The notes beneath the pieces are model-generated. The model worked only from the letters and a program-made list of their open reading frames with translations, was not told where the DNA came from and did no database searches. DNA of 64,000 nt from Vibrio sp. PID17_43 (GTDB lineage: Bacteria; Pseudomonadota; Gammaproteobacteria; Enterobacterales; Vibrionaceae). Position 1 is the stretch's first letter. Each line of letters opens with the position of its first letter. The position numbers were made by a program, and so were the translations under genes. Below are positions 33,253-44,001 of the stretch, piece by piece. The stretch is from assembly GCF_002608565.1 (NCBI RefSeq), contig NZ_LIXM01000007.1:62001-126000 (forward strand). Reading direction: 5' to 3'.

Positions 33253-35613
33253 ATGAAGCCCATGAAAAATCTCGCTCAGTATTACGTAGACTTACTCGTT
33301 AGGCTGGGGATTGTCCGTTTCTCAATATTATTGGCATTGGCATTAGTCGCATTGGCTGTTGTTGTTCAAGTCGGTATTACCTTGGCATTACAAGGCAATG
33401 TCGATGATATTGATATTGTCCGCTCTGTCTTTTTTGGTTTACTTATTACGCCTTGGGCGGTGTACTTCCTTTCCGTGGTTGTTGACCAGTTAGAAGAGTC
33501 TCGTCAGAGGCTAACTAAGCTGGTCGCTAAGCTTAAAGACATGCGCTCTCGTGACCAAGAGTTGAACTTTCAACTGCAGCAGAACATTGAAAAACTTAAC
33601 CAAGAAATTGAAGAGCGTATTAAAGCCGAAGAAGGGCGTGAAGAAGCGATGCAAGATCTTGAAAATGAGGTCTTTCAGCGTGAACGCACTCAGTTAGAGT
33701 TGGCTGAGCGAACAGCATTATTGCGTTCTTTTATCGATGCATCTCCGGATCTGATTTATTACCGTAATGCCGATGGCGTGTTCTCTGGTTGTAACCGTGC
33801 GATGGAAGAATTAACAGGCAAAAAAGAGCATCAATTAGTGGGATTGAGCCCTTGGGATGTCTATAGCAAAGAAGTGGCGGAACACATTGTCGACACTGAC
33901 CAGCAAGTGTTCGATGACAATCAGGCAATCACTTACGAGCAGTGGCTTGAGTACCCTGATGGTCGCAAGAAGTACTTCGAGTTGCGTAAGGTGCCTTTTT
34001 ATAGCAAGGATGGGCGCCATTTAGGCTTGGTCGGCTTTGGTCGTGATATTACAGAACGTAAGCGTCATGAAGAGTCATTAGAAAAAGCCAGTCGTGATAA
34101 AACCACCTTTATCTCTACGATCAGTCATGAACTGCGCACGCCACTGAACGGCATTGTCGGTTTGAGCCGTATGCTGCTAGATAGTCCGTTGGATGATGAA
34201 CAGCGCAAGCACATGCAAACGATCAATGTTAGTGCGATTACCTTAGGTCATATATTTAACGATATCATTGATATGGATAAGTTTGACCGTCGTAAGTTGG
34301 AGTTGCTACCTGCCCCTTTGAACTTTGAAGACTTTGTTGCTGAGGTTGAGAGTCTCTCGGCATTAATGGCTGAACAGAAAGGATTGCGTTTTGATCTCGA
34401 GCGTTTGAGCACGCTACCTAAAGCGATAGAAGTGGATGCTACCCGCTTGCGTCAGGTGATCTGGAATCTGGTCAGCAACGCGATGAAATTCACCAAAGAG
34501 GGCGGAGTGGTCATGACCGTCAGTGCTGAAGTCGATGAAGATTACGCGACCATTATTATGGAAGTCGAAGATACCGGTATCGGTATACCAGAAGAAGAGC
34601 TCGATAAGATCTTTGCGATGTACTATCAAGTAAAGTCAGGCAAAGATAACTTGCATGCGGTTGGGACCGGTATTGGTTTGGCCGTATCAAAACAGTTGAT
34701 CAATATGATGGAGGGTGATCTGACTGTTGCGAGTGAAGAAGGCTTCGGTAGTACCTTTACCGTGTCGATTCATGTACCGATTGTGGCGTTAGAAAAGCCG
34801 GTTATCGATGCGAAACGTGATAACGTGCATCTAAATATCTTTATGGTTGAGGATATTGAACTTAACGTGACAGTCGCCAAATCACTGTTAGAGAGCCTGG
34901 GTCACACCGTTACTGTTGCGATGACGGGTGAAGAGGCGCTAATTAACTTTGTTCCTAATGAATACGACTTAGCGCTACTCGATATCCAATTGCCGGACAT
35001 GACCGGTTTTGATGTGGCGAAGTACTATCGTGAACACTACGATAATTTGCCGCCACTGGTGGCACTGACGGCAAACGTCATGAAAGACCGCCGCGAGTAC
35101 CTAGATAATGGAATGGACGATGTAATCAGCAAACCGCTTGCGGTACAAGCCCTTCAAGCTGTGATTGATAAGTTCTTTGTTGAGTGCGTTGAGTGTGAGA
35201 AGGAAGTGGTTGTGGAGTCAGAAGTGGTAGAAGAGGTTACGCCAACCCCACCTCCTGTCATCAACACCCATTTGCTTGATCTGGATATGCTAGAGTCTTA
35301 TGTGGATATCGTTGGTGTTAAGCCAGTGTTCGACAGTATTAAGATATTCGAAGATATGATGCCAGCGTACATAGGGGTTCTGGACTCAAACATGACCGCA
35401 AAAGATCAAGATGGAATCGTGTCGGAAGCACATAAAATTAAAGGGGCTGCGGGTTCGATTGGTTTAAAACACATTCAAAGTGTCGCGCAGAAAGCACAAT
35501 CGCCAGATATGCCAGCTTGGTGGGAAAATATATCCGATTGGGTAGATGAAATTAAAAACGAGTATCAAAATGATATTCAGGTACTAAAAAGTTGGTTGGA
35601 ACAGAGGAAATAA
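33253..35613 (+). CDS. arcB: Aerobic respiration control sensor kinase ArcB
   Basis: Hybrid sensor kinase that senses quinone redox state and phosphorylates ArcA when oxygen is low. 786 residues (E. coli 778). Two membrane segments (about 22-47 and 58-78), then a coiled coil (about 85-155), a PAS domain (about 160-275), histidine kinase with His292 in ISHELRTPLNG, ATPase with NAMKFT and DTGIGIP, a receiver domain with Asp577 in LLDIQLPDMTG, and an HPt domain with His727 in EAHKIKGAAGS. All three phospho-relay residues are thus present. Starts at MKPMKN; MKN at 33262 is the alternative. A lipoprotein gene starts one base after the stop. Confidence 0.97.
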   Translation: MKPMKNLAQYYVDLLVRLGIVRFSILLALALVALAVVVQVGITLALQGNVDDIDIVRSVFFGLLITPWAVYFLSVVVDQLEESRQRLTKLVAKLKDMRSRDQELNFQLQQNIEKLNQEIEERIKAEEGREEAMQDLENEVFQRERTQLELAERTALLRSFIDASPDLIYYRNADGVFSGCNRAMEELTGKKEHQLVGLSPWDVYSKEVAEHIVDTDQQVFDDNQAITYEQWLEYPDGRKKYFELRKVPFYSKDGRHLGLVGFGRDITERKRHEESLEKASRDKTTFISTISHELRTPLNGIVGLSRMLLDSPLDDEQRKHMQTINVSAITLGHIFNDIIDMDKFDRRKLELLPAPLNFEDFVAEVESLSALMAEQKGLRFDLERLSTLPKAIEVDATRLRQVIWNLVSNAMKFTKEGGVVMTVSAEVDEDYATIIMEVEDTGIGIPEEELDKIFAMYYQVKSGKDNLHAVGTGIGLAVSKQLINMMEGDLTVASEEGFGSTFTVSIHVPIVALEKPVIDAKRDNVHLNIFMVEDIELNVTVAKSLLESLGHTVTVAMTGEEALINFVPNEYDLALLDIQLPDMTGFDVAKYYREHYDNLPPLVALTANVMKDRREYLDNGMDDVISKPLAVQALQAVIDKFFVECVECEKEVVVESEVVEEVTPTPPPVINTHLLDLDMLESYVDIVGVKPVFDSIKIFEDMMPAYIGVLDSNMTAKDQDGIVSEAHKIKGAAGSIGLKHIQSVAQKAQSPDMPAWWENISDWVDEIKNEYQNDIQVLKSWLEQRK

Positions 35614-35614
35614 T

Positions 35615-36064
35615 ATGAAGAGACTGTTATCTGCAACACTAGCAATTGCACTGCTGGCAGGTTGTAGTTCTGCTCCACAAATTGTTTGGCAGGAAAATAG
35701 CCAAGTCACAATGAATCAAGTGAGCATTGAGCTTAAGAGTAACCTTTGGGTGAACCTAATGCCAACCATTGGTGAAGTGCAAGAACAGAACGTACACGGT
35801 GCTTTGTATTTACAAGCAAACAAAGATTTGCCTGCGAACTTGACGGTTGATGCTCTGATCATTAAACAAGGTGACTCTGAGTGGCAGATAAATGGTGACT
35901 TGCTAGAACTACGTACGCACAGTGAAAACCAATGGGAAGTGGTGTTTGTGTGGCAGATTGAAGCTAATATGGAAAATCCAGTTGATATTGCACTGCTACT
36001 TGACGATGCTGGGAAACAAGCTTGGTTAGTCGAAAAAGGCATCCGAATCGACAAGGTGTACTGA
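35615..36064 (+). CDS. Small lipoprotein of unknown function
   Basis: 149 residues. MKRLLSATLAIALLAGC ends in a lipobox with Cys17. The mature part is a predicted soluble, mostly beta domain with no motif I recognise. It starts one base after the arcB stop, so it is translated from the arcB message and probably coupled to it. Its job is unknown; a role with the ArcB system would be inference only. Confidence 0.75.
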   Translation: MKRLLSATLAIALLAGCSSAPQIVWQENSQVTMNQVSIELKSNLWVNLMPTIGEVQEQNVHGALYLQANKDLPANLTVDALIIKQGDSEWQINGDLLELRTHSENQWEVVFVWQIEANMENPVDIALLLDDAGKQAWLVEKGIRIDKVY

Positions 36065-36087
36065 ATATACCAAATCGAAGGTAGAAA

Positions 36088-36117
36088 AAGGGCTTGCTCA
36101 TGGAGCAAGCCCTTATT
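36088..36117. terminator. Bidirectional terminator between the lipoprotein gene and arcA
   Basis: A perfect 12-base stem, AAGGGCTTGCTC/GAGCAAGCCCTT, with an ATG loop, flanked by A and T runs. It serves both the plus-strand arcB operon and minus-strand arcA. Confidence 0.88.
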
Positions 36118-36134
36118 ATTTGTTCTGGGGCAGA

Positions 36135-36851
36135 TTAGTCTTCTAGATCGCCACAGAAGCGGTAACCTTCACCGTGAATAGTCGCGATGATTTCTGGCGT
36201 ACCTGATACAGATTCGAAGTGCTTACGAATACGACGGATCGTTACGTCTACAGTGCGGTCATGTGGTTTAAGCTCACGACCAGTCATCTTCTTAAGAAGA
36301 TCCGCTCGAGTTTGAATCTTACCAGGGTTCTCACAGAAGTGCAGTAGTGCGCGGAATTCAGAACGAGGTAGTTTGTAGCTATCACCAGCAGGGCTCACTA
36401 GCGAGCGACTGTTGATGTCTAGCACCCAGCCGTTAAACTCGTATTTTTCTACCGAACGTTTCTCTTCTTGCACTGCATTGCTGCTCATAGAGCGGCTCAG
36501 TAGGTTACGAGCACGGATAGTCAATTCGCGAGGGTTGAATGGTTTTGTGATGTAATCATCAGCACCAATTTCAAGACCTAGGATCTTGTCTACTTCATTG
36601 TCACGACCAGTTAGGAACATCAGTGCGATGTTCGCTTGCTCGCGTAGTTCACGAGCTAGCAGGAGGCCATTTTTGCCTGGAAGATTAATGTCCATAATGA
36701 CCAAGTTGATTGCATTTCCTGACAATACTTGGTGCATCTCTTCACCGTCACTGGCTTCAAAAACAGCGTATCCCTCTGCTTCAAAAATACTCTTAAGAGT
36801 GTTACGAGTTACTTGCTCATCTTCTACGATAAGGATCTGCGGGGTTTGCAT
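36135..36851 (-). CDS. arcA: Aerobic respiration response regulator ArcA
   Basis: OmpR-type regulator; ArcA-P represses aerobic metabolism genes under low oxygen. 238 residues, as in E. coli. The receiver has the phospho-acceptor Asp in [12 protein letters not shown] (Asp54) and conserved Lys in [16 protein letters not shown]. The winged-helix DNA-binding domain occupies about 140-232 ([48 protein letters not shown]). arcB lies next door and convergent, unlike E. coli where they are unlinked. A long 5' region (36852-37212) precedes it, with an FNR-type box at its far end. Confidence 0.98.
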   Translation of the reverse strand: MQTPQILIVEDEQVTRNTLKSIFEAEGYAVFEASDGEEMHQVLSGNAINLVIMDINLPGKNGLLLARELREQANIALMFLTGRDNEVDKILGLEIGADDYITKPFNPRELTIRARNLLSRSMSSNAVQEEKRSVEKYEFNGWVLDINSRSLVSPAGDSYKLPRSEFRALLHFCENPGKIQTRADLLKKMTGRELKPHDRTVDVTIRRIRKHFESVSGTPEIIATIHGEGYRFCGDLED

Positions 36852-37161
36852 TGGCGGTACCTAAATTTGTGACAAAATTGTGCTAATAGAATAAATTCTA
36901 GGCAAAAATATAACATACAGGTAATGTGATTTTGATAATAAATCAACTTGTTCAAAAAAACACTTCTTTCAGCTATTCGCCTTCCGTGGAATTTTGCCAA
37001 CTCACCAGTATCCAATGGCGACGTTTATTCTAAAGGGCTTGTTTACCGTTCAACTCCTATCTGACAGGGACTTTAGAACGTGAACACCCTAAGACATGGT
37101 GCGGATTTTATATTGTTAACAGCATGCTAACAATGCTCAAATGTTAATTCCATGCAGTTTG

Positions 37162-37175
37162 TTGATTTACATCAA
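37162..37175. promoter_or_regulatory. FNR box between arcA and the DUF3293 gene
   Basis: TTGATTTACATCAA is a perfect match to the FNR consensus TTGAT-N4-ATCAA. It lies 310 bases upstream of the arcA start and about 37 bases upstream of the DUF3293 ATG. FNR is known to activate arcA in E. coli, which also has a long leader. The rest of 36852-37212 shows no clear promoter. Confidence 0.65.
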
Positions 37176-37212
37176 TTGATGAAATGTAACAGTTATTAAT
37201 TGCTTAAAGGTT

Positions 37213-37620
37213 ATGATAGAAAAAAGTAACGTGAGCATAGACGCAAAGTTATGGAATGCTTATGCAGGTTCAGTGTTTCGGTTTAAGACTCAATGGCAGG
37301 TTTCAAGCTATGCAGTGATAACCGCTTGGAACCCTAATAGTAATCAGCGGTCAAAAGAAGAGAATTGCATAAGTAATCAGGCGTTAGAAAAACAGCTAAA
37401 CCACGTCAATTATGTGCCAGTTACCGTTGGTGATGATTCGTTTGAGTGGTATGAAGAAAGCTATGCGGTTGAACTTTCACCAGCGGAAGCCATTATTTTG
37501 GCTAAAACGTTTGATCAAAATGCCATTTACTATGTTGTCAATGGCGTACTCTACCTCATCGCCTGCGTAGAACCTTTGGTACGGAAAAAGATTGGTGCAA
37601 TCGAGGAGAGACTGGTGTAG
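37213..37620 (+). CDS. DUF3293 domain protein
   Basis: 135 residues, predicted soluble and without signal peptide. [29 protein letters not shown] is the conserved core of DUF3293. The end, [30 protein letters not shown], is also typical. Function is unknown. The RraA-like gene follows after 53 bases with its own GGAGG, so the two are probably one operon. The FNR box at 37162-37175 sits just upstream. Confidence 0.8.
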   Translation: MIEKSNVSIDAKLWNAYAGSVFRFKTQWQVSSYAVITAWNPNSNQRSKEENCISNQALEKQLNHVNYVPVTVGDDSFEWYEESYAVELSPAEAIILAKTFDQNAIYYVVNGVLYLIACVEPLVRKKIGAIEERLV

Positions 37621-37673
37621 CAAAATACGATTCGCTGGAGCGCTGCTCGGGCGATAAAATTCATGGAGGATAT

Positions 37674-38156
37674 ATGAGAGACATAACCCCCGATATTTGC
37701 GATCAATTTGAAGAGCAAGTGATGTTACTGAATTTGCCACTGCAGAGCTTTGGTGGACGTTCGGCGTTCTTTGGTGAAATTGTCACGATACGTTGTTATC
37801 ACGATAATTCAAAAGTTCGCGAAGTTTTGGAACAAAATGGGACGGGAAAAGTGCTTATTGTGGATGGGCATGGCTCGTGCCAAAAAGCATTACTTGGCGA
37901 TCAGCTCGCTATGCTCGGTGTTGAAAATGGCTGGGAAGGCATCATCGTTTATGGCGCAATACGTGATGTGGCACAGCTCTCTCAAATGACGATTGGCGTC
38001 CAAGCGCTCGGAACTTGTCCCTTTAAAACCGAGAAACGAGGTATGGGAGAGGTGGATGTAACGCTTACCATGCAGAACCAAATCGTTCAGCCAAAACACT
38101 ACGTTTATGCGGATTTAAATGGGGTGTTGACTTCTAAAGAGGTGTTTGACGTTTAG
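37674..38156 (+). CDS. RraA-like / 4-hydroxy-4-methyl-2-oxoglutarate aldolase family protein
   Basis: 160 residues, the size of RraA. The core [28 protein letters not shown] (about 80-107) is the family signature, followed by [21 protein letters not shown] and [13 protein letters not shown] with the metal-site Asp. The family holds both true aldolases and RraA, an inhibitor of RNase E. It is not the classical rraA neighbourhood (menA), so I do not assign which it is. GGAGG lies six bases before the ATG. Confidence 0.85.
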   Translation: MRDITPDICDQFEEQVMLLNLPLQSFGGRSAFFGEIVTIRCYHDNSKVREVLEQNGTGKVLIVDGHGSCQKALLGDQLAMLGVENGWEGIIVYGAIRDVAQLSQMTIGVQALGTCPFKTEKRGMGEVDVTLTMQNQIVQPKHYVYADLNGVLTSKEVFDV

Positions 38157-38623
38157 AAACGAAAACCTAATCCAACTTCAAAGCCTTGTTGCCAGTCTTG
38201 ATAATCTAATGTTGCGTGAAGATCTAAACTCTCGGTGATCTTTACTCGGCTCGATACTTCGGCAGCAAGGTTGCGATCTTCTTCGCGCACGCCCTCCACC
38301 GTTTCACCTTTGTATGAACGAACGGTACTCTTTACGGTTACGCGATCATTAAAGTGATAGCTGATCCCACTGAGAAAACCACTTTGGTTTTGAGTTGGGG
38401 AGTTGTTCACACGAGCGCCAACGTAAAGATCAACAGAATCAAACAGTTCGTATGAGTAACCACCATCAATATTCCACACATCGAAATGGTCGTTTTGGAA
38501 GTTTTCACTTGAAATGAAAAGTTTGTGAGGTGATGACACCGTTTTGCCTGGAAGATAAGGTAGGACATTGGCCAAGGAAATGCTAGGCACAATAGATAGC
38601 AACAGAAAAATCCATTTTTTCAC
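38153..38623 (-). CDS. Predicted outer-membrane beta-barrel protein, small
   Basis: 156 residues from the GTG at 38623, eight bases after AAGGAG; an upstream GTG at 38632 lies on top of the ribosome site. A signal peptide [18 protein letters not shown] is followed by alternating short amphipathic strands ([41 protein letters not shown]), and the protein ends in Phe, the usual outer-membrane insertion signal. I do not recognise the family. It overlaps the RraA-like gene by four bases at the 3' end. Confidence 0.6.
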   Translation of the reverse strand: MKKWIFLLLSIVPSISLANVLPYLPGKTVSSPHKLFISSENFQNDHFDVWNIDGGYSYELFDSVDLYVGARVNNSPTQNQSGFLSGISYHFNDRVTVKSTVRSYKGETVEGVREEDRNLAAEVSSRVKITESLDLHATLDYQDWQQGFEVGLGFRF

Positions 38624-39042
38624 GTCGACCACTCCTTATGTCTAACTTTGTTATTAGTATTAGCTGAAAGCTTTCACTATTAAAGCATAGAATATGAAAG
38701 CTAGCTCATTAATTTGACGATATGTTTGATCCTATAGGGCTTGATCACGATTTACTTGTGTTGAATTGCATTAGAGAGTGATCAATTCTTTGATCTTGTC
38801 CTTTGCTGCCAAGCTCAGCCATCTTTGAGTTAAACTCTTTTTCTTTGTAGGAAGCGTACTCACATACGTACAGAAAAATGAATTATCGGCAAAGTGCTTT
38901 CTCGTGATTGTTCTTTAATTTCAATAGGGTTACTTAGAATAAACCGCTGAAAGACCGAAGAATAGACAACTTTTTATTGACTCGGCATGGGAAAGTCGGT
39001 AAACGTAGAGTTAAGTAAACGCGAAATTATCGTTGAATATTT
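38624..39042. other. Intergenic region upstream of thrL
   Basis: Divergent promoter region of the outer-membrane gene and the thr operon. It holds a perfect inverted repeat GATCAA-TTCT-TTGATC at 38780-38795. A TTGACT (about 38976) followed after 17 bases by TAAACG is a weak candidate thr promoter. Nothing else is clear. Confidence 0.4.
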
Positions 39043-39120
39043 ATGACACCTAGTAACTTAGTAGCAATAACCATGACCATTATTATTACCGACACATCGC
39101 ATGTTGGGGCAGGCTGCTGA
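39043..39120 (+). CDS. thrL: thr operon leader peptide
   Basis: 25 residues: MTPSNLVAITMTIIITDTSH then VGAGC. The middle is rich in Thr and Ile codons (ITMTIIITDT), as in E. coli ThrL, whose sequence also ends in a Gly/Ala-rich tail. Eighteen bases after its stop lies a strong terminator, and then thrA. Slow translation at Thr or Ile codons would prevent the terminator forming. An inner ATG at 39073 could also be the start; no strong Shine-Dalgarno is visible for either. Confidence 0.85.
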   Translation: MTPSNLVAITMTIIITDTSHVGAGC

Positions 39121-39137
39121 GCGAAAGAAATTCAAAA

Positions 39138-39174
39138 AAAAGGCCTGTATCCAACAAGATACAGGCCTTTTTTT
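39138..39174 (+). terminator. thr operon attenuator terminator
   Basis: A perfect 13-base stem (AAAGGCCTGTATC/GATACAGGCCTTT) with a CAACAA loop and seven T, between thrL and thrA. Confidence 0.93.
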
Positions 39175-39228
39175 ATGCTTTTTTAAACGAAATTTAGACA
39201 GAATTAAGCAGATACATCGGAGGAAGGG

Positions 39229-41688
39229 ATGCGAGTATTGAAGTTTGGCGGTTCATCACTAGCGGATGCAGAGCGCTTTTTAAGAGCTGCGGATATTATT
39301 GCGAATAACGCTCAACAAGAAGAAGTAGCCGTTGTGCTATCGGCTCCGGGGAAAACGACGAATAAGCTTGTTGCCGTGATTGAAGGAGCACTACGTAACG
39401 GAGAAGCTGAGCTACAAATTAATGAGTTGGAAGAGTCATTTAAAACACTTTTAGCCCAGATCCAAACGGTATTGCCGGGTATTGACGCCGCGGCATACGA
39501 TAACCAAGTCAAAACCTCACTTTCCCAGCTGCGCCAGTTTGTTCACGGTATTAACCTTTTAGGCATGTGCCCAAATAATGTCAATGCACGCATCATTAGC
39601 AAAGGTGAGCGTATTTCTATTCAGTTGATGAAAGCAGTGCTTGAAGCCAAAGGACAGCCAGCAAGCCTGATTGATCCAGTTGAATACCTATATGCGAAGG
39701 GCGACCACTTAGAAGCAATGGTCGACGTTGAAGTTTCTACTCAAAACTTCCGCCAAAAACCACTGGTGCAAGGTCATGTAAACATCATGCCTGGTTTTAC
39801 CGCCGGGAATGAAAAAGGCGAGTTGGTTACCCTAGGTCGTAATGGATCTGATTATTCTGCAGCGGTTCTTGCAGCGTGTCTTCGTGCTGATTGCTGCGAA
39901 ATTTGGACAGATGTAGACGGTGTTTATAACTGTGACCCACGCTTAGTTGAAGATGCTCGCCTGCTTAAATCTCTTAGCTACCAAGAAGCGATGGAGCTTT
40001 CTTACTTCGGTGCATCCGTTCTGCACCCGAAAACCATTGCACCCATCGCACAATTCCATATCCCATGTCTGATCAAAAATAGCTTCAACCCACAAGGTGC
40101 GGGCACGCTGATTGGTCAGGACACGGGTGAAGATAACCTAGCTATCAAAGGCATCACGACGCTAAACGACCTGACAATGGTCAACGTATCAGGCCCTGGC
40201 ATGAAAGGCATGGTGGGCATGGCAAGCCGTGTTTTTGGTGCCATGTCTTCTGCAGGTGTGTCTATTGTACTTATTACTCAATCCTCTTCTGAGTATAGCA
40301 TCAGCTTCTGTATTGAAGCGGAAGATAAACTAAAAGCGCAGCAGGTACTTGCCGAAGCGTTTGAATTGGAATTGAAAGATGGCTTATTAGAACCTGTAGA
40401 GTTCATTGACGACGTGTCTATCGTGACGCTAGTGGGTGATGGTATGCGTACTTCACGTGGCGTCGCTTCTCGCTTCTTTTCTTCTCTTGCTGAAGTGAAC
40501 GTCAACATCGTAGCGATCGCACAGGGGTCATCTGAACGTGCTATTTCAGCGGTTATCCCAGAAGATAAAATCTCTGAAGCGATCAAAGCGTGTCACGAAA
40601 ACCTATTTAATTCAAAGCACTTCCTCGATGTCTTCGTTGTTGGTATTGGCGGCGTTGGTGGTGAGCTGGTGGATCAGATTGAACGCCAACAAGCGAAGCT
40701 TGCGGAGAAAGGCATTGTGATTCGCGTATGTGGCTTGGCAAACAGCAAAGGTCTTCTACTTGATAGTGAAGGTCTGCCTCTAGAGCATTGGCGTGACCGT
40801 ATGTCGGCAGCAACTGAAGAGTTCAGCCTAGCGCGTCTGATTTCTTTGGTTCAGCGTAACCACATCATCAACCCAGTATTGGTTGACTGTACTTCAAGTG
40901 AAGATATCGCAAACCAATACGCTGATTTCCTAGCTGCTGGCTTCCACGTGGTGACGCCAAACAAGAAAGCAAACACAGCAAGCATGACTTACTATCATCA
41001 GCTTCGCGATGTTGCGCGCAGCTCACGTCGTAAGCTGATGTACGAAACAACCGTAGGCGCTGGTCTACCGGTAATCGAAAACCTGCAAAACCTAATCTCA
41101 GCTGGTGATGAACTTGAGCGCTTCAGTGGCATCCTTTCTGGCTCTCTATCTTACATCTTCGGTAAGTTAGATGAAGGTATGAGTTTAAGTCAAGCAACCA
41201 ACATCGCTAAGCAAAACGGCTTTACGGAACCTGATCCTCGCGACGATCTATCAGGTATGGACGTGGCGCGTAAGCTGCTTATCCTTGCTCGTGAAGCGGG
41301 TATGTCGCTAGAGCTAGAAGACGTTGTGGTTGATCAAGCTCTGCCACCAGGCTTTGATGATTCAGGCAGTGTTGATGAATTCATGGCGCGCTTACCAGAA
41401 GCGGATGCGTACTTTAAAGAGCTATCAGCTAAAGCGGCAGAAGAGGGCAAAGTGTTGCGCTACGTTGGTGAAATCGTTGATGGTAAGTGCACAGTCAGCA
41501 TTGCAGCCGTGGATGAAAATGACCCAATGTTTAAGATCAAAGACGGTGAAAATGCACTGGCATTCTACAGCCGCTACTATCAACCAATTCCACTCGTGCT
41601 GCGTGGTTATGGTGCGGGTACTGAAGTAACGGCAGCTGGCGTATTCTCTGATGTGATGCGTACTTTAGGTTGGAAGTTAGGGGTATAA
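39229..41688 (+). CDS. thrA: Bifunctional aspartokinase I / homoserine dehydrogenase I
   Basis: Catalyses the first and third steps of threonine synthesis. 819 residues (E. coli 820). The kinase domain opens [23 protein letters not shown]. Two ACT domains lie in the middle (about 315-455; [20 protein letters not shown] and [20 protein letters not shown]), the threonine feedback site in the family. The homoserine dehydrogenase half opens [17 protein letters not shown] near 465 and includes TPNKKANT and the [12 protein letters not shown] motif. GGAGG stands before the ATG. Confidence 0.98.
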   Translation: MRVLKFGGSSLADAERFLRAADIIANNAQQEEVAVVLSAPGKTTNKLVAVIEGALRNGEAELQINELEESFKTLLAQIQTVLPGIDAAAYDNQVKTSLSQLRQFVHGINLLGMCPNNVNARIISKGERISIQLMKAVLEAKGQPASLIDPVEYLYAKGDHLEAMVDVEVSTQNFRQKPLVQGHVNIMPGFTAGNEKGELVTLGRNGSDYSAAVLAACLRADCCEIWTDVDGVYNCDPRLVEDARLLKSLSYQEAMELSYFGASVLHPKTIAPIAQFHIPCLIKNSFNPQGAGTLIGQDTGEDNLAIKGITTLNDLTMVNVSGPGMKGMVGMASRVFGAMSSAGVSIVLITQSSSEYSISFCIEAEDKLKAQQVLAEAFELELKDGLLEPVEFIDDVSIVTLVGDGMRTSRGVASRFFSSLAEVNVNIVAIAQGSSERAISAVIPEDKISEAIKACHENLFNSKHFLDVFVVGIGGVGGELVDQIERQQAKLAEKGIVIRVCGLANSKGLLLDSEGLPLEHWRDRMSAATEEFSLARLISLVQRNHIINPVLVDCTSSEDIANQYADFLAAGFHVVTPNKKANTASMTYYHQLRDVARSSRRKLMYETTVGAGLPVIENLQNLISAGDELERFSGILSGSLSYIFGKLDEGMSLSQATNIAKQNGFTEPDPRDDLSGMDVARKLLILAREAGMSLELEDVVVDQALPPGFDDSGSVDEFMARLPEADAYFKELSAKAAEEGKVLRYVGEIVDGKCTVSIAAVDENDPMFKIKDGENALAFYSRYYQPIPLVLRGYGAGTEVTAAGVFSDVMRTLGWKLGV

Positions 41689-41693
41689 CCACA

Positions 41694-42665
41694 ATGAGTT
41701 CAAGTGATATGGGTGTTGTAGTTTATGCTCCAGCATCAATAGGTAATGTAAGCGTTGGTTTCGACGTTCTGGGGGCGGCAGTGTCCCCAGTTGATGGTAC
41801 ATTATTGGGTGACAGTGTCTTGGTTAAATCTGGGCCTGAGCCGTTCAGCCTAAAGACGGCTGGTGATTTTGTTGAGAAGTTACCAACCGAGCCAAAAGAG
41901 AACATCGTTTACGATTGTTGGGTAGTGTTTGCCCGTGAGCTAGACAAAAAAGGCATCGAGCTAAAGCCACTTGAAATGACGCTAGAAAAGAACATGCCAA
42001 TTGGCTCAGGTTTAGGCTCAAGTGCTTGTTCTATCGTTGCTGCGTTAGATGCATTAAACCGATTCCATGGTCAGCCGCTTAACGAGACAGAGTTACTGGC
42101 GCTGATGGGAGAAATGGAAGGCAAGATCTCTGGTGGGATTCACTACGATAACGTCGCGCCGTGTTACCTTGGTGGTGTGCAATTGATGCTTGAAGAGTTG
42201 GGCGTCATCAGCCAAGAAGTGCCTTGCTTTGACGATTGGTACTGGGTGATGGCGTATCCGGGCATCAAAGTGTCCACAGCGGAAGCGCGTGAGATCCTAC
42301 CATCTCAATACCGCCGACAAGATATCATTGCTCATGGTCGTCACCTTGCGGGCTTTATTCATGCGTGTCATTCTGGTCAGCCAGAACTTGCTGCAAAAAT
42401 GATCAAAGACGTGATCGCAGAACCGTATCGTGAGAAACTGCTTCCAGGGTTTGCGAATGCACGTCAATACGCCGCATCTGCGGGTGCACTGGCAACGGGT
42501 ATTTCTGGCAGTGGTCCGACATTGTTCAGTATTTGCAAAGAGAAAGATGTCGCTGAGCGAGTTGCTCGCTGGTTAGAACAGAACTACGTACAAAACGAAG
42601 AGGGATTCGTCCACGTTTGTCGTCTCGATAAGCAGGGTTCGAAAGTAACAGGAAGTGAGCTATGA
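41694..42665 (+). CDS. thrB: Homoserine kinase
   Basis: GHMP-family kinase that phosphorylates homoserine. Started at 41694 ([18 protein letters not shown]), five bases after the thrA stop; the ATG at 41709 ([10 protein letters not shown]) is a possible alternative, and an in-frame start further upstream (41670) would overlap thrA. 323 residues from 41694. The ATP loop [21 protein letters not shown] near 110-130 is the GHMP P-loop. The stop overlaps the thrC ATG by four bases (ATGA), which couples translation. Confidence 0.96.
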   Translation: MSSSDMGVVVYAPASIGNVSVGFDVLGAAVSPVDGTLLGDSVLVKSGPEPFSLKTAGDFVEKLPTEPKENIVYDCWVVFARELDKKGIELKPLEMTLEKNMPIGSGLGSSACSIVAALDALNRFHGQPLNETELLALMGEMEGKISGGIHYDNVAPCYLGGVQLMLEELGVISQEVPCFDDWYWVMAYPGIKVSTAEAREILPSQYRRQDIIAHGRHLAGFIHACHSGQPELAAKMIKDVIAEPYREKLLPGFANARQYAASAGALATGISGSGPTLFSICKEKDVAERVARWLEQNYVQNEEGFVHVCRLDKQGSKVTGSEL

Positions 42666-43942
42666 AGCTTTACAATATAAAAGAAAATGATGAACAAGTT
42701 TCCTTTGGCCAAGCCGTTCGCCAAGGGCTAGGCCGTAACCAAGGTCTATTTTTCCCATCGGAATTACCAAAATTTGAAGACGTTGATGCGCTACTGGCAG
42801 AAGACTTTGTCTCTCGTAGCACGAAAATCCTATCAGCACTGATTGGTGATGAGCTGACGGAAGAGCAAGTAAACGCATTGGTTGATGCTGCATTCCAATT
42901 CCCAGCACCAATCAATCAAGTGAAAGACGGTGTTTACGCATTGGAGCTTTTCCATGGTCCAACGCTCGCATTTAAAGACTTTGGTGGACGCTTTATGGCG
43001 CAATCACTTGCAGCCGTTTCGGACGGCGGCAAAATCACCATTCTGACGGCGACTTCTGGCGACACTGGCGCAGCCGTTGCACACGCTTTCTACGGTATGG
43101 AAGACATCAACGTTGTGATTCTTTACCCTAAAGGTAAGATCAGCCCACTGCAAGAGAAGCTATTCTGTACGCTTGGTAAGAACATTCATACCGTCGCGAT
43201 TGATGGCGACTTCGATGCGTGTCAGGCGCTTGTTAAGCAAGCTTTTGATGATGCAGCACTGCGTGAAGAGATCGGTCTGAACTCTGCAAACTCAATCAAC
43301 ATCAGCCGCTTGATGGCGCAAATCTGTTACTACTTTGAAGCCGCGGCGCAAATGAGCAAGCAAGAGCGTGAAAACCTAGTGGTGTCTGTACCAAGCGGTA
43401 ACTTTGGTAACCTAACCGCAGGTCTACTGGCAAAAGCACTGGGTCTGCCTATTAAACGCTTTATCGCTGCAACTAATGCGAATGACACTGTGCCACGTTA
43501 CCTAGAAACGGGTAAGTGGGAGCCAAAACCAACGGTTGCAACGACATCAAACGCAATGGATGTAAGCCAACCAAACAACTGGCCTCGTATCGAAGAGCTA
43601 TGCCGCGTGAAAGAGTGGGGCTTGGAGACGCTAGGTAAAGGTGCGGTTTCAGATGAGCAGAGCGCACAATCTGTGAAAGATCTTTACTCACTCGGCTACC
43701 TATGTGAACCGCACGGTGCGATTGCTTACTGCGTTCTCGAAGAGCAACTGCAAGAAGGTGAAACTGGTCTGTTCTTATGTACTGCTCACCCTGCGAAGTT
43801 CAAAGAAGTGGTGGATGATATTCTACAGTCAGACATCGATCTTCCAGCTCCGCTAGCAAAACACGCTGCGATGGAACTGCTATCAGAAGATCTTGACGCA
43901 GACTTTGATGCATTGAAACAAGTGTTGCACCGCGTACAGTAA
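42662..43942 (+). CDS. thrC: Threonine synthase
   Basis: PLP enzyme converting O-phosphohomoserine to threonine. 426 residues (E. coli 428). The PLP lysine is Lys107 in [16 protein letters not shown]. The phosphate-binding loops [15 protein letters not shown] and [13 protein letters not shown] are present. Last gene of the operon, followed by a terminator. Confidence 0.97.
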   Translation: MKLYNIKENDEQVSFGQAVRQGLGRNQGLFFPSELPKFEDVDALLAEDFVSRSTKILSALIGDELTEEQVNALVDAAFQFPAPINQVKDGVYALELFHGPTLAFKDFGGRFMAQSLAAVSDGGKITILTATSGDTGAAVAHAFYGMEDINVVILYPKGKISPLQEKLFCTLGKNIHTVAIDGDFDACQALVKQAFDDAALREEIGLNSANSINISRLMAQICYYFEAAAQMSKQERENLVVSVPSGNFGNLTAGLLAKALGLPIKRFIAATNANDTVPRYLETGKWEPKPTVATTSNAMDVSQPNNWPRIEELCRVKEWGLETLGKGAVSDEQSAQSVKDLYSLGYLCEPHGAIAYCVLEEQLQEGETGLFLCTAHPAKFKEVVDDILQSDIDLPAPLAKHAAMELLSEDLDADFDALKQVLHRVQ

Positions 43943-43962
43943 GTAACAAAAGAGGAACAACT

Positions 43963-43993
43963 AAAAAAGGTGGAGTGCGATCTCCACCTTTTT
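43963..43993 (+). terminator. Terminator after thrC
   Basis: AAAGGTGGAG, loop TGCGAT, CTCCACCTTTTT, starting about 20 bases after the thrC stop. Confidence 0.9.
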
Positions 43994-44001
43994 GTTCAAA
44001 G

